Part shown: in pieces, positions 34,009 through 42,955 of the stretch | How the letters are laid out: each line of letters starts with the position of its first letter | Position numbering within the stretch: the first letter of the stretch is position 1 | Source of the DNA: JBCBGF01 sp039193455 | GTDB taxonomy: Bacteria; Pseudomonadota; Alphaproteobacteria; Rhodobacterales; Rhodobacteraceae | DNA length: 64,000 bases | Direction of reading: 5' to 3' | Assembly: GCA_039193455.1 (NCBI GenBank) | Contig: JBCCWO010000002.1 | Location: 186,001-250,000 of the forward strand | Notes under the pieces: generated by a model | What the model was told of the DNA's origin: nothing | What the model saw: the letters and a program-made list of their open reading frames with translations, nothing else | Database searches by the model: none | Program-made: the position numbers and the translations under genes

Positions 34009-34597
34009 GGGCCGCCAGTGCGATCCAGGACGCACGCTCGCCCGACAGGCCCACGTCGCTGCCAAAATCCCGTTCGATCACGGTAAAGCCCGCAACTTCC
34101 AAAAGCCCGGTAATCTCGGCATCCGTGTAATAGGCATAGAACCGGCCAATGCTATCGCGCCGCTCACCTTCGCCCAGCTTGAGCGAGATATGGAACTGCC
34201 CGCCGGGCGTGAGCGCGCGGTGCACCGCCGCCAGGATGTCCGGCAGTTCGGCCTTTGGCACATGCAACAGGCTGAAGCTCGCCCAGATCCCGTCATAGGC
34301 CGCGTGCACCGTCAGGCTATCGAACCCGGCCACGGTGACGTCGAGCCCGTATTGGTCCTTGGCGAGCTTGGCCATCCCGGGCGAGGCATCCAACGCGTCG
34401 ACGGGGTGGCCCGCATCGCGCATCGCCGCCGCACTGCGCCCCGGGCCACAGCCGAAATCCAGGATCCGCCCGCCCGTGCCGACACGCTCCAGAAACGCCT
34501 CTTCCAGGGCCGCCAGCCCCGTCCCGTGCGCGAGCTTGGCGTATTCGTCGGCCTGGGCATCGTAGACGGCCCGTGTTTCGTCATCCGCGCCGGTCAT
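34001..34597 (-). CDS. Class I SAM-dependent methyltransferase
   Basis: A 198-residue methyltransferase with motif I ILDFGCGPGRSAAAM, the acidic residue in PVDALDASPGM, and motif post I AYDGIWASFSLLHVPKAELPDIL, followed by LTPGGQFHISLK. It is a generic methyltransferase domain 11/25 type; the substrate is unknown. The start ATG at 34597 is set by an ATGA overlap with the DUF3429 gene. It is downstream of ispH, the YdeI-like gene and DUF3429 in a tightly coupled run ending with rnhA. Confidence 0.92.
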   Translation of the reverse strand: MTGADDETRAVYDAQADEYAKLAHGTGLAALEEAFLERVGTGGRILDFGCGPGRSAAAMRDAGHPVDALDASPGMAKLAKDQYGLDVTVAGFDSLTVHAAYDGIWASFSLLHVPKAELPDILAAVHRALTPGGQFHISLKLGEGERRDSIGRFYAYYTDAEITGLLEVAGFTVIERDFGSDVGLSGERASWIALAAHA

Positions 34598-35043
34598 GCC
34601 GTCACCAACAGGCACAGCGCCACCACAGCCGTCAGCCCGACCCGCAACTGCATCCACCAGGCCGGGGCAAGCCCTTGCCGCCAGAACATGTAGTCGAGCC
34701 CCAGAAGGGCGATGAACCCCGCCAGCAGATTGATCGCCGCCGAGGATGCCCCGCCGCCCACAAAGAAAAACGCCCAGAGCGCGGGCAGAACCGACAGCGC
34801 ATAGCCCGTCGCCGCAACGCCGCCCGTGGCGCGGGTGGCAAAGCCCCACAACACGCCCGACATGAAGGCCAGGATGATCTGGCCATAGTTCAACTGAACA
34901 AACGGTCCGATAAAGCGCGGCCCAAAGGTTTGCAGGCCAAATTCCGCCAGCGCGGGAGAGAACAGCGTCAGCGCGCCCCAGACAAAGGGGATCAGCCCGG
35001 CAAGGCCAAGCAGCAGCGCCGCGATCGGGATGTCACGCAGCAT
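34594..35043 (-). CDS. DUF3429 membrane protein
   Basis: A 149-residue inner-membrane protein with four or five hydrophobic segments and the DUF3429 pattern: IPIAALLLGLAGLIPFVWGAL, YGQIILAFMSGVLWGFA, YALSVLPALWAFFF, and GLDYMFWRQGLAPAWWMQLRVGLT. The function of this family is unknown. It is coupled to neighbours on both sides: its start overlaps the YdeI-like gene by 11 bases and its stop overlaps the methyltransferase start. Confidence 0.88.
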   Translation of the reverse strand: MLRDIPIAALLLGLAGLIPFVWGALTLFSPALAEFGLQTFGPRFIGPFVQLNYGQIILAFMSGVLWGFATRATGGVAATGYALSVLPALWAFFFVGGGASSAAINLLAGFIALLGLDYMFWRQGLAPAWWMQLRVGLTAVVALCLLVTA

Positions 35044-35497
35044 CGCCCAGCCCCGCGATCATCTCGGCAATCCGTTTCATCCGGGTCTCGGCCCGCTTGG
35101 CCGTTTCAATCCGGTGCAGAACGCCCCGCTTCTTGCCGGGCGACAGCGCCTCGAAGGCAGCAACCGCGCCGGCGGCATAAAGCGCGGCTGTCACATCGCC
35201 GGGGACCTCGACCGCATCGGGATCAGCCTTGCGCAGCCGCACCTCGATCCATTCCCCCGGCGCGATCCCCGCGGCGTCGAGCAGCGTCTTGCCTGCCCAC
35301 AAAAACGCCCCGTCGATCACCGGTGCCCGGGTCAGGGCCAGGTTTACCGGGTGGTCGTTCACCTCACCCTCGACACGCTTGGCGCCTTCGGCCACCAGCG
35401 CCTCTTCGACCTCGGGCGGGAGGCGCAGGACGGTATAGGTGGATTTGCCCCAGTCCATAGGCTCTACGCAGGCCTCAAAGGCGTGATAGTCGCTCAT
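35033..35497 (-). CDS. YdeI/OmdA-type protein (DUF1905 plus OmdA domains)
   Basis: A 154-residue protein. The N-terminal DUF1905 domain shows YTVLRLPPEVEEAL, RVEGEVNDHPVNLAL, and FLWAGKTLLDAAG. The C-terminal OmdA (bacteriocin-protection, YdeI-like) domain has DALYAAGAVAAFEALSPGKKRGVLHRIETAKRAETRMKRI, with the conserved SPGKKRxxLxxIxxAKxxETRxxRI motif. Such proteins are soluble and of unclear function. It begins 8 bases after ispH and continues the ispH-rnhA operon. ATG at 35497 is the usual MSDYH start. Confidence 0.9.
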   Translation of the reverse strand: MSDYHAFEACVEPMDWGKSTYTVLRLPPEVEEALVAEGAKRVEGEVNDHPVNLALTRAPVIDGAFLWAGKTLLDAAGIAPGEWIEVRLRKADPDAVEVPGDVTAALYAAGAVAAFEALSPGKKRGVLHRIETAKRAETRMKRIAEMIAGLGDAA

Positions 35498-35505
35498 GGC
35501 GCGGG

Positions 35506-36456
35506 CTAGGCCGGGACGCGCAAAACGCGGGGGACTTTGAATTCGACGTTCTCGACGGCGGTCTCGACCAAGTCGACCGTCACGTCGTAGTGTGTGCGGA
35601 AGGCATCGATCACCTCGTTGACCAGAACCTCGGGCGCGCTGGCGCCCGCGGTCAGCCCCAGCGATGAGATCCCTTCCAGGGCCCGCCAATCGATATCCTC
35701 GGCGCGCTGGACCAGTTGCGCATATTGGCACCCGGCGGTTCGGCCAACCTCGACCAGCCGTTTCGAGTTGGATGAGTTCGGTGCGCCGATCACCAGCATC
35801 GCGTCGGCCCGGGGGGCCATCGCCTTGACCGCCTCTTGCCGGTTGGTGGTGGCGTAGCAGATGTCTTCCTTGTGCGGGCCCACAATCGTGGGGAACCGCG
35901 CCTGTAGGGCGGCAACGATATCGGCGGTGTCGTCCACCGACAGGGTGGTTTGCGTGATAAAGGCCAACCGATCCGGGTCGCGCGGCGTGATCGTGGCCAC
36001 GTCATCCACCGTCTCGACCAAAATGACCTCACCCTCGGGCAACTGACCCATGGTGCCCAGCGTCTCGGGGTGCCCCGCATGGCCGATCATCACCATCTGC
36101 AGGCCGTTGCCGTGGTGCCGGGCAGCTTCGATATGCACCTTCGATACAAGCGGGCAGGTCGCATCGACATAGACCATCTCGCGCCGCGCGGCCTCGGCCG
36201 GGACGGCCTTGGGCACGCCATGGGCGGAAAAGATGACCGGCCGGTCGGTGGGGCATTCGTCGAGTTCTTCGACGAACACCGCGCCCTTGGCCTTGAGGCC
36301 GTCAACAACAAAGCGGTTGTGAACGATCTCGTGGCGCACATAGACGGGGGCGCCCCACTTTTCCAACGCCATCTCGACAATCTTGATCGCGCGGTCGACC
36401 CCGGCGCAAAAGCCCCGAGGCGCAGCGAGATAGATCGTCAGCGGTGGTTTGGTCAC
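35506..36456 (-). CDS. ispH: 4-hydroxy-3-methylbut-2-enyl diphosphate reductase
   Basis: IspH is the last enzyme of the MEP isoprenoid pathway and contains a [4Fe-4S] cluster. The 316-residue protein has the three cluster cysteines in PRGFCAGV (Cys17), YVDATCPLV and DICYATTNRQ, and substrate-binding motifs such as HEIVHNRFVV, FSAHGVP, MIGHAGHPE and GAPNSSNSKRL. Length and motifs are complete. It is the first gene of the minus-strand run to rnhA. Confidence 0.97.
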   Translation of the reverse strand: MTKPPLTIYLAAPRGFCAGVDRAIKIVEMALEKWGAPVYVRHEIVHNRFVVDGLKAKGAVFVEELDECPTDRPVIFSAHGVPKAVPAEAARREMVYVDATCPLVSKVHIEAARHHGNGLQMVMIGHAGHPETLGTMGQLPEGEVILVETVDDVATITPRDPDRLAFITQTTLSVDDTADIVAALQARFPTIVGPHKEDICYATTNRQEAVKAMAPRADAMLVIGAPNSSNSKRLVEVGRTAGCQYAQLVQRAEDIDWRALEGISSLGLTAGASAPEVLVNEVIDAFRTHYDVTVDLVETAVENVEFKVPRVLRVPA

Positions 36457-36547
36457 GGGGCCAGTCCAGCATGTCGGCGTTTGTTGTCACACAAAATAGC
36501 CGTCGTTGCCGGACACGCAACCGGTCCGTGACCCATTGGCGCGGGCG

Positions 36548-37120
36548 CTAGTCTTCGGCTTGCGCGCGCTCGCGCATGTCCTCGCGCGGTTCGCGCGGCG
36601 GACGGCCAATCACGTCTTTGAGTTCGTCAAGCTCGATGAAGTTGTCGGCCTGGCGGCGCAACTCATCAGCGATCATCGGTGGTTGCGACCGGATGGTCGA
36701 TACAACCGAGACCCGCACGCCCTGGCGTTGCAGGCTTTCCAGCAGGGGGCGAAAATCGCCATCGCCCGAGACCAACACGATGTGATCGACATGGGGCGCA
36801 AGCTCCATCGCGTCGACTGTCAGCTCGATGTCCATGTTGCCCTTCACCTTGCGCCGTCCCTGGCTATCGACAAACTCTTTCGCCGGTTTGGTCACCATGG
36901 TGAAGCCATTATAATGTAACCAATCCACGAGAGGCCGAATGGGGGAGTATTCATCATTTTCCAGAAGCGCCGTGTAGTAAAATGCCCGCAAAAGCTTGCC
37001 GCGGCGCATAAACTCCTGTCGGAGAAGTTTGTAGTCGATATCAAACCCCAGCGCCTTTGCAGCCGCATAAAGGTTCGATCCGTCGATGAACAGCGCAAGC
37101 CGTTCGTCCCGATAGAACAT
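36548..37120 (-). CDS. NYN-domain (LabA/DUF88-like) protein
   Basis: A 190-residue NYN-domain protein with the PIN-like nuclease core. Conserved acidic residues are in LALFIDGSNLYAAAK (Asp13), VKGNMDIELTVDAMELA and VLVSGDGDFRPLLESLQRQG; the pattern matches LabA-like proteins. The C terminus is charged (PPREPREDMRERAQAED) and looks disordered. It may be an RNA endonuclease; the target is unknown. It is divergent from folK across 126 bases. Confidence 0.92.
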   Translation of the reverse strand: MFYRDERLALFIDGSNLYAAAKALGFDIDYKLLRQEFMRRGKLLRAFYYTALLENDEYSPIRPLVDWLHYNGFTMVTKPAKEFVDSQGRRKVKGNMDIELTVDAMELAPHVDHIVLVSGDGDFRPLLESLQRQGVRVSVVSTIRSQPPMIADELRRQADNFIELDELKDVIGRPPREPREDMRERAQAED

Positions 37121-37246
37121 ATATTTATCCCTTCAACTTTTGGCCTTGCCGAAAAGGATCCGTGAGTGTGAGTAGGGCCTCGGCAAAGCAGCGCCAAAAT
37201 AGAGACAATCGCAGCCGGATCAACTATACTTTCGGACATATTACGA

Positions 37247-37801
37247 ATGCCCTTACTTGTCGCTCTTGGATCGAACGCGCCGCCGGCGGGCCAAACGGCC
37301 GAAGACGTGGTCTCAAAAGCGTTCGAAGCGATGGCGGCAGAGGGGCTGCACGTTGTCCGCAAAAGCGCGCTCTACCGCACCCCGTGTTTCCCGGCCGGAG
37401 CCGGACCCGACTATGTCAATGCTGCCGCAGTTTTGCACAGCGAGCAACCCGCAGCCGCTGTTATGGCGGTTCTCCACCGGATCGAGGATAGGTTTGGCCG
37501 CGAACGCGTTCAGCGCTGGGGGATGCGGGTTCTGGATCTTGATCTGCTGGCCGATGGGGATGCCATCTCCCCCGATCGCACGACGTTTGAGGCATGGCGC
37601 GCCCTGCCGCTTGACCAGCAAAAGACCGCGGCGCCCGATGTGTTGATCCTGCCACACCCGCGCCTGCATGAACGCGCCTTTGTTCTGGTTCCCCTGGCCG
37701 AGGTCGCGCCGGACTGGCGTCACCCCGTGCTGGGGCAGAGCGTTGCGGAAATGCTTGCGGCTCTTCCCGCCGCGGATCGCCACGCGGTCACGCCGGTGTA
37801 A
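37247..37801 (+). CDS. folK: 2-amino-4-hydroxy-6-hydroxymethyldihydropteridine pyrophosphokinase
   Basis: FolK transfers pyrophosphate from ATP to 6-hydroxymethyldihydropterin in folate synthesis. The 184-residue product starts MPLLVALGSNAPPAG, carries ALYRTPCFPAGAGPDYVNAAA, FGRERVQRWGMRVLDLDLLADGD (the catalytic RxxxRWGxRxLDLDLL) and ILPHPRLHERAFVLVPLAEVAP. Length is typical. It starts a plus-strand run leading to rpoZ and relA/spoT, though folP is not adjacent here. Confidence 0.96.
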   Translation: MPLLVALGSNAPPAGQTAEDVVSKAFEAMAAEGLHVVRKSALYRTPCFPAGAGPDYVNAAAVLHSEQPAAAVMAVLHRIEDRFGRERVQRWGMRVLDLDLLADGDAISPDRTTFEAWRALPLDQQKTAAPDVLILPHPRLHERAFVLVPLAEVAPDWRHPVLGQSVAEMLAALPAADRHAVTPV

Positions 37802-37888
37802 AACCCGCCGCTTTTGCCTTGTGTTTCGGGTGTTCGGGGCCTACATACGCGGCTTCGGATAACCCGACACGGAAAGCAGGAGAGGCTC

Positions 37889-38242
37889 ATGGCCCGCGTT
37901 ACGGTCGAAGACTGCGTCGACAAAGTTCCAAACCGGTTCGAGCTGGTGATGCTTGCGGCACACCGCGCGCGCGAAATTTCCAGCGGTGCGCCGCTGACGA
38001 TCGACCGCGACAACGACAAGAACCCGGTCGTGTCCCTGCGCGAGATTGCCGAGGAAACCCAGCAGGCCGACGATCTGCGCGAGCGTATGATCGAAAGCCA
38101 CCAGACCCAGATCGAGGTGGACGAGCCCGAAGAAGACACGATGGCGCTTCTGATGGGGGCCGAGGCCGACAAACCCGCCGAGGACGATCTGTCGGAAGAG
38201 AAACTGCTTCGCGCGCTGATGGAAGCGCAGGAGCGTCAGTAG
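37889..38242 (+). CDS. rpoZ: DNA-directed RNA polymerase subunit omega
   Basis: The omega subunit helps assemble RNA polymerase and mediates ppGpp effects. The 117-residue product starts MARVTVEDCVDKVPNRFELVMLAAHRAREI, the invariant omega signature, with the DNDKNPVVSLREIAEE motif after it. The acidic C-terminal half is the alphaproteobacterial extension. ATG at 37889 follows AGGAGAGG. The bifunctional ppGpp synthetase/hydrolase follows 28 bases later, the classical rpoZ-spoT arrangement. Confidence 0.97.
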   Translation: MARVTVEDCVDKVPNRFELVMLAAHRAREISSGAPLTIDRDNDKNPVVSLREIAEETQQADDLRERMIESHQTQIEVDEPEEDTMALLMGAEADKPAEDDLSEEKLLRALMEAQERQ

Positions 38243-38270
38243 GGGCCACGCGCCCCCCAGGGCGGACCGG

Positions 38271-40391
38271 ATGATCGACGCAGACGACCTGATCGCACTG
38301 GTCCGCAACTACAACCCGACCACCAATGCCGACCTGATCCGCCAGGCCTTTGCCTATGGCGATGACATGCACGCGGGTCAGTTCCGCCATTCGGGTGAAC
38401 CCTACTTTACCCATCCCGTCGCCGTTGCCGCCCTGTTGACGGAAATGAAGCTGGACGATGCGACCATCGTCACCGCCCTGCTGCACGACACGATCGAAGA
38501 CACCCGCTCGACCTATAGCGAGATCTGCCAGCGCTTCGGCAAAGAGGTAGCCGAGCTTGTGGACGGGGTGACCAAGCTGACCAACCTGCAACTGTCCTCG
38601 TCCGAGGCAAAGCAGGCCGAGAACTTTCGCAAGCTCTTCATCGCGATGTCCAAGGATCTGCGGGTGATCCTGGTCAAGCTGGCCGACCGGCTGCACAACA
38701 TGCGCACGATCAAGTCGATGCGGCCTGACAAACAGGTGCAAAAGGCGCGTGAGACGATGGATATCTATGCGCCGCTCGCGGGCCGGATGGGCATGCAATG
38801 GATGCGCGATGAGTTGGAGGATCTGTCCTTCAGCGTGCTTAACGCCGATGCCCGCCAGTCGATCATGCGCCGGTTCATCACGCTTCAGCGCGAAGCGGGC
38901 GATGTGATCCAGAAGATCACCAAAGATATCCAGAAAGAGCTTAAGAAGGCCGGGATCGAGGCCGATGTCTATGGCCGCGCCAAACGGCCCTATTCGATCT
39001 GGCGCAAGATGGAAGAGAAAAACCAGGCGTTCTCGCGCCTATCCGATATCTACGGCTTCCGCGTGCTGACCCAGTCCGAGGCCGATTGCTATGGCGTGCT
39101 GGGCGCGATCCATCAGCGGTGGCGCGCGGTGCCGGGGCGGTTCAAGGACTACATCAGCCAGCCCAAATCGAACGGTTACCGGTCGATCCACACCACCGTG
39201 TCGGGGCGCGACGGCAAGCGGGTCGAAATTCAGATCCGCACCCGCGAAATGCACGAGGTGGCCGAAGCGGGCGTGGCCGCGCACTGGGCTTACCGCGATG
39301 GCGAGCGGGCCGAGAACCCTTTTGCCGTCGACCCGGCCGAATGGATCGCCGGCCTGACCGAGCGCATCGACAATGCCGAGGACCATGACGAGTTCCTCGA
39401 GCATGTGAAGATGGAGATGTATTCCGACCAGGTCTTTTGCTTCACGCCCAAGGGCGATGTGGTCAAGCTGCCCCGCGGGGCGACGCCGCTGGACTTTGCC
39501 TATGCGATCCATACGCGGATCGGCGACGGTTGCGTCGGGGCCAAAGTGGATACGATCCGCGTGCCGCTGTGGACCCGGCTGAAGAACGGTCAGTCGGTCG
39601 AGATCATCACCGCCGAAGGGCAGCGCCCGCAGGCCACCTGGATCGATATCGTCGCCACCGGCAAGGCAAAGGCCGCGATCCGGCGATCCCTGCGCGACGA
39701 GGATCGCGAGCGGTTTGAAAAGCTTGGCCGTGAACTGGCGCGGGTGGCGTTTGAGCATGTGGGCAAACGCGCCACGGAAAAGGCGCTGCGCACCGCGGCC
39801 AAGCATATGGGCCTGGCCAATGCGCAAGAGCTGCTGACCCGCGTGGGGTCGGCCGAGATCACCGCGCGCGCGGTGATCGAGACGCTCTACCCCGATCTTG
39901 TCGCCAAAACCGGTGATGAAATTGACGCCGCCCGCGCCGTTGTCGGGCTGGAACGCACCCAAAGCTTTACCCGCGCGCCTTGTTGTCAGCCGGTGCCGGG
40001 CGAACGCATCGTGGGCATCGCCTTTCGCGGCAAGGGTGTTGTGATCCACGCCATCGACTGCCCCGCGCTGGAAGAGTTCGAGGATCAGACCAACCGCTGG
40101 GTCGACCTGCGCTGGCATTCGGGCAAGCACAAGCCGGTCTATGACATCAGCCTCGATCTCACGATCTCGAACGACGCAGGCGTATTGGGCCGCCTTTGTA
40201 CGCAAATCGGTGAACAAAAAGCCAATATTTCGAACTTGACCTTCTTAGACCGAAAGCCGGACTTCTTTCGCCTTATTGTCGACGTCGAACTGCGGGATAT
40301 CGAACACATGCACGCGGTAATGCTGGCGTTGGAGGCGGATAGCGACGTTGCGTCCATTGATCGGCACCGCGATCCGGAGCGTAGAGTGTAA
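38271..40391 (+). CDS. Bifunctional (p)ppGpp synthetase/hydrolase (RelA/SpoT, Rsh)
   Basis: A 706-residue stringent-response enzyme. The HD hydrolase site (EPYFTHP with His48, then ALLHDTIEDT with His72 and Asp73) is intact, so hydrolysis is expected. The synthetase domain has YGRAKRPYSIWRKM and RLSDIYGFRVLT, then QPKSNGYRSIHTTV. A TGS domain (VFCFTPKGDVVKLPRGATPLDFAYAIHT), a zinc-finger-like region with TRAPCCQPVPGE, and a C-terminal ACT domain complete the long-Rsh architecture. The synthetase ExDD-type versus RxKD loop would classify it further; the single long Rsh is normal for alphaproteobacteria. It is coupled with rpoZ upstream. Confidence 0.96.
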   Translation: MIDADDLIALVRNYNPTTNADLIRQAFAYGDDMHAGQFRHSGEPYFTHPVAVAALLTEMKLDDATIVTALLHDTIEDTRSTYSEICQRFGKEVAELVDGVTKLTNLQLSSSEAKQAENFRKLFIAMSKDLRVILVKLADRLHNMRTIKSMRPDKQVQKARETMDIYAPLAGRMGMQWMRDELEDLSFSVLNADARQSIMRRFITLQREAGDVIQKITKDIQKELKKAGIEADVYGRAKRPYSIWRKMEEKNQAFSRLSDIYGFRVLTQSEADCYGVLGAIHQRWRAVPGRFKDYISQPKSNGYRSIHTTVSGRDGKRVEIQIRTREMHEVAEAGVAAHWAYRDGERAENPFAVDPAEWIAGLTERIDNAEDHDEFLEHVKMEMYSDQVFCFTPKGDVVKLPRGATPLDFAYAIHTRIGDGCVGAKVDTIRVPLWTRLKNGQSVEIITAEGQRPQATWIDIVATGKAKAAIRRSLRDEDRERFEKLGRELARVAFEHVGKRATEKALRTAAKHMGLANAQELLTRVGSAEITARAVIETLYPDLVAKTGDEIDAARAVVGLERTQSFTRAPCCQPVPGERIVGIAFRGKGVVIHAIDCPALEEFEDQTNRWVDLRWHSGKHKPVYDISLDLTISNDAGVLGRLCTQIGEQKANISNLTFLDRKPDFFRLIVDVELRDIEHMHAVMLALEADSDVASIDRHRDPERRV

Positions 40392-40413
40392 CAGACGGTC
40401 AGGGTAACGGGGC

Positions 40414-41112
40414 ATGGTGTTCAAGCGACGCAAGCCTAAAGGGTATTGGGAATCGTTCGCGCACTTCTTTTACCCGCGCGGCGGCTGGTCCCGTGCGGGC
40501 AAATATGTCGTTCACCGCTTGCGCCGCCTGCCGGACCCGGCCCACAAGATCAGCCGGGGCATTGCCGCCGGGGTCTTTGCGAGCTTTACGCCGTTCTACG
40601 GGTTTCACTTCATCACGGCGGGCATCGTCGCGTGGTTTCTGCGCGGCAATATCCTTGCAGCGCTCTTGGCCACGTTCTTTGGCAATCCGATCACCTTCCC
40701 GTTCATCGCCGCAATCTCGGTCGAGCTGGGGACAGTGATGCTGGGCCGTCCGCCGGTGGCGCCGCAATCGATCCTTGTGGGCTTTTCGCTGGCCACGATC
40801 GAGCTGTGGGAAAACTTTGCGGCCATCTTCACCGCCGAGACCGCGCAATGGGGCAATCTCGCGCGATTTTTTGACCGTATCTTCCTGCCTTACCTCGTCG
40901 GGGGCATCGCGCCGGGAATACTCGCCGGGCTTGCCGCCTATTTCATGGCCAATCCGATCATCGCGTCGTATCAACGGGGCCGGATCAAGACCATGAAGGA
41001 ACGGTTCGAGGCCAAGCGCCGCGCGGCAGAGGAAGCCAAGGCCCTGAAAGCGGCCGAAGCGGACGCCGAGGCCAAGCGTCTCGATCCCGCGAAAGGACAG
41101 GAACCGCAATGA
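40414..41112 (+). CDS. DUF2062 membrane protein
   Basis: A 232-residue protein with two or three membrane segments and the DUF2062 signature: FASFTPFYGFHFITAGIVAWFL, GNILAALLATFFGNPITFPFI and PYLVGGIAPGILAGLAAYF. The basic N-terminal region (FKRRKPKGYWESFAHFFYPRGGW) is typical; the C terminus is an Ala/Glu/Lys-rich helix. The function is unknown. It lies between relA/spoT and pdxJ and overlaps pdxJ by 4 bases, so it is in the same operon. Confidence 0.92.
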   Translation: MVFKRRKPKGYWESFAHFFYPRGGWSRAGKYVVHRLRRLPDPAHKISRGIAAGVFASFTPFYGFHFITAGIVAWFLRGNILAALLATFFGNPITFPFIAAISVELGTVMLGRPPVAPQSILVGFSLATIELWENFAAIFTAETAQWGNLARFFDRIFLPYLVGGIAPGILAGLAAYFMANPIIASYQRGRIKTMKERFEAKRRAAEEAKALKAAEADAEAKRLDPAKGQEPQ

Positions 41113-41870
41113 CGACCGACAGCTACCTGCGGCTGGGGGTAAACATCGACCATGTGGCCACGGTGCGGAATGCGCGCGGCGGGGCCTATCCCGATCCGCT
41201 GCGCGCCGCAAAGATCGCGGAAGAGGCCGGGGCCGATGGCATCACCGCGCATCTGCGCGAAGATCGTCGCCACATCTCGGACGCCGATATCGAAGGGCTG
41301 ATGGACGTGCTCGACGTGCCGCTGAACTTTGAGATGGCGGCCACGGACGAGATGCAGGCCATCGCGCTGCGTCACAAGCCGCACGCGGTGTGCATCGTGC
41401 CGGAAAAGCGCGAGGAACGCACCACCGAGGGCGGGCTTGAGGTTGCGCGCGACGAAAACCGGCTGGCGCATTTCATCGCGCCCCTGCGCGAGGCGGGCAG
41501 CCGGGTGTCGATCTTTATCGCTGCCGATCGCCGTCAGGTCGAAGCCGCCCACCGGATCGGGGCCGAGGTGATCGAGCTGCACACGGGCGCCTATTGCGAC
41601 CTTTATGCCGAAGGGCGGTTTGACGAAAGCGCGGCCGAGCTGGAGCGGTTGCGCGAGATGTCTGCGCTGGGCCATTCGCTGGGGCTTGAAGTGCATGCCG
41701 GTCACGGGCTGACCTATGACACGGTGGGCCCGGTCGCGGCGTTTCCGGAACTGCGCGAGGTCAATATCGGCCATTTCCTGGTCGGCGAGGCGATCTTTCT
41801 GGGTCTCGCCCCTGCAATTGGCGAAATGCGCCGCGCGATGGACGCCGCCCGGCACGGCGAACCTACTTAA
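41109..41870 (+). CDS. pdxJ: Pyridoxine 5'-phosphate synthase
   Basis: PdxJ condenses 1-deoxyxylulose 5-phosphate with 3-amino-2-oxopropyl phosphate to pyridoxine 5'-phosphate. The 253-residue barrel has LGVNIDHVATVRNARG, GITAHLREDRRHI, LNFEMAATDEMQAIA, VCIVPEKREERTTEGGL, IELHTGAYCDLY, EVHAGHGLTYDTVGPVA and VNIGHFLVGEAIF. Everything expected is present. It overlaps the DUF2062 gene at the start and a convergent lipoprotein gene by 8 bases at the end. Confidence 0.97.
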   Translation: MTTDSYLRLGVNIDHVATVRNARGGAYPDPLRAAKIAEEAGADGITAHLREDRRHISDADIEGLMDVLDVPLNFEMAATDEMQAIALRHKPHAVCIVPEKREERTTEGGLEVARDENRLAHFIAPLREAGSRVSIFIAADRRQVEAAHRIGAEVIELHTGAYCDLYAEGRFDESAAELERLREMSALGHSLGLEVHAGHGLTYDTVGPVAAFPELREVNIGHFLVGEAIFLGLAPAIGEMRRAMDAARHGEPT

Positions 41871-42396
41871 GCTTGCCGTCGCCCGTGTAGCGGTCTTGGG
41901 GCACGCCGTCTGGGCGGGCATCGCCCGCGTCCGGTTGGGTCGGGAACAGCCCGGTGCCAAACAGCCCGTTCCGCCCCCGCACCTGGATCGCGCCAGTGCG
42001 CGCCTCGGCCGCGTCGGGGCCACAGCGGGGGCCGACGGGCCAGACCACCTCGGGCGTTTCAAAGCCATATCCGGGAAGGCGCGGTGCGAAAGACCCGCGA
42101 CAACCTTCGTCCGCCGAGGTGCGCACATCGGTGGCGACGCCGTGGCGGAAGGTCACGATCACATATTCAAAGTCGGTGCCGTTCAGGCGGCGGTAGATGT
42201 ATTCGGTCTGCGCCCCTTCGCGCACCTTCTGGAATGGATTGCCCCAGCGCAGCGTCATCCCGCCCTCGGTCGTCTCGCCGATGCGGACTGAGGCCACCAT
42301 GGCGGCACGCGTGCCCGCGGTCTCGGCCACCGTGGTGTCGAGCGCCAAGCCGGTGCAGGCAGGCAAGAGGGCGAGGGCGAAGAGGGCGGCGCGCAT
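41863..42396 (-). CDS. Predicted lipoprotein of unknown function
   Basis: A 177-residue product with a type II signal peptide (MRAALFALALLPACTG, lipobox LPAC, lipidated Cys14). The mature domain resembles small outer-membrane or periplasmic SmpA-like modules with GMTLRWGNPFQKVREGAQTEYIYRRLNGTDFEYVIVTFRHGVATDVR; cysteines in DEGCRG and PRCGPD may pair. No named family is recognised. It is convergent with pdxJ (8-base overlap) and divergent from acpS. Confidence 0.72.
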   Translation of the reverse strand: MRAALFALALLPACTGLALDTTVAETAGTRAAMVASVRIGETTEGGMTLRWGNPFQKVREGAQTEYIYRRLNGTDFEYVIVTFRHGVATDVRTSADEGCRGSFAPRLPGYGFETPEVVWPVGPRCGPDAAEARTGAIQVRGRNGLFGTGLFPTQPDAGDARPDGVPQDRYTGDGKLK

Positions 42397-42486
42397 GGGT
42401 GCGGGGTAGCGCGATGGGGGTTAGGATGGGGTTAGCGCGGGCAACGCCCCTTGCCCTTGGGTCCCCACCTGCCCATGGTGCGGCGC

Positions 42487-42924
42487 ATGATTTTGGGCAT
42501 CGGAACCGACCTCTGCAATATCGAACGGATCGAGCGCACGCTCGAGCGTTTCGGCGACCGCTTTCGCAACCGGGTCTTCACCGACATCGAACAGGCCAAG
42601 GCCGAGCGTCGCGCCGACACGCCGGGCACCTATGCCAAGCGCTGGGCCGCGAAAGAGGCCTGTTCCAAGGCGCTGGGCACCGGCCTGCGCATGGGGATCG
42701 CGTGGAAGGACATGGCCGTCACCAATCTTGAGACCGGCCAACCCGTCATGCATGTGACCGGCTGGGCGGCCGAGCGGCTGCGCGCCATGACCCCGCAGGG
42801 GCACGAGGCCGTCATTCACGTCACGTTGACTGACGATCACCCCTGGGCCCAGGCCTTCGTGATCATCGAGGCCTTGCCCGAAGACGGGCTGCGCTTGACA
42901 CCCGACCCCCACACACTCATGTAG
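42487..42924 (+). CDS. acpS: Holo-[acyl-carrier-protein] synthase
   Basis: AcpS transfers 4'-phosphopantetheine from CoA to acyl carrier protein. The 145-residue protein starts MILGIGTDLCNIERIERTLERFG and has the KRWAAKEACSKALGTG catalytic helix with Lys and Glu. AERLRAMTPQGHEAVIHVTLTDDHPWAQAFVII follows. ATG at 42487 matches the usual start; two further starts just upstream (42475 and 42451) add only a few residues. No Shine-Dalgarno is evident. It continues into lepB, 31 bases later. Confidence 0.96.
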   Translation: MILGIGTDLCNIERIERTLERFGDRFRNRVFTDIEQAKAERRADTPGTYAKRWAAKEACSKALGTGLRMGIAWKDMAVTNLETGQPVMHVTGWAAERLRAMTPQGHEAVIHVTLTDDHPWAQAFVIIEALPEDGLRLTPDPHTLM

Positions 42925-42955
42925 CGGCCCATTGGCAGGCAAGCAGGGCGGGCGC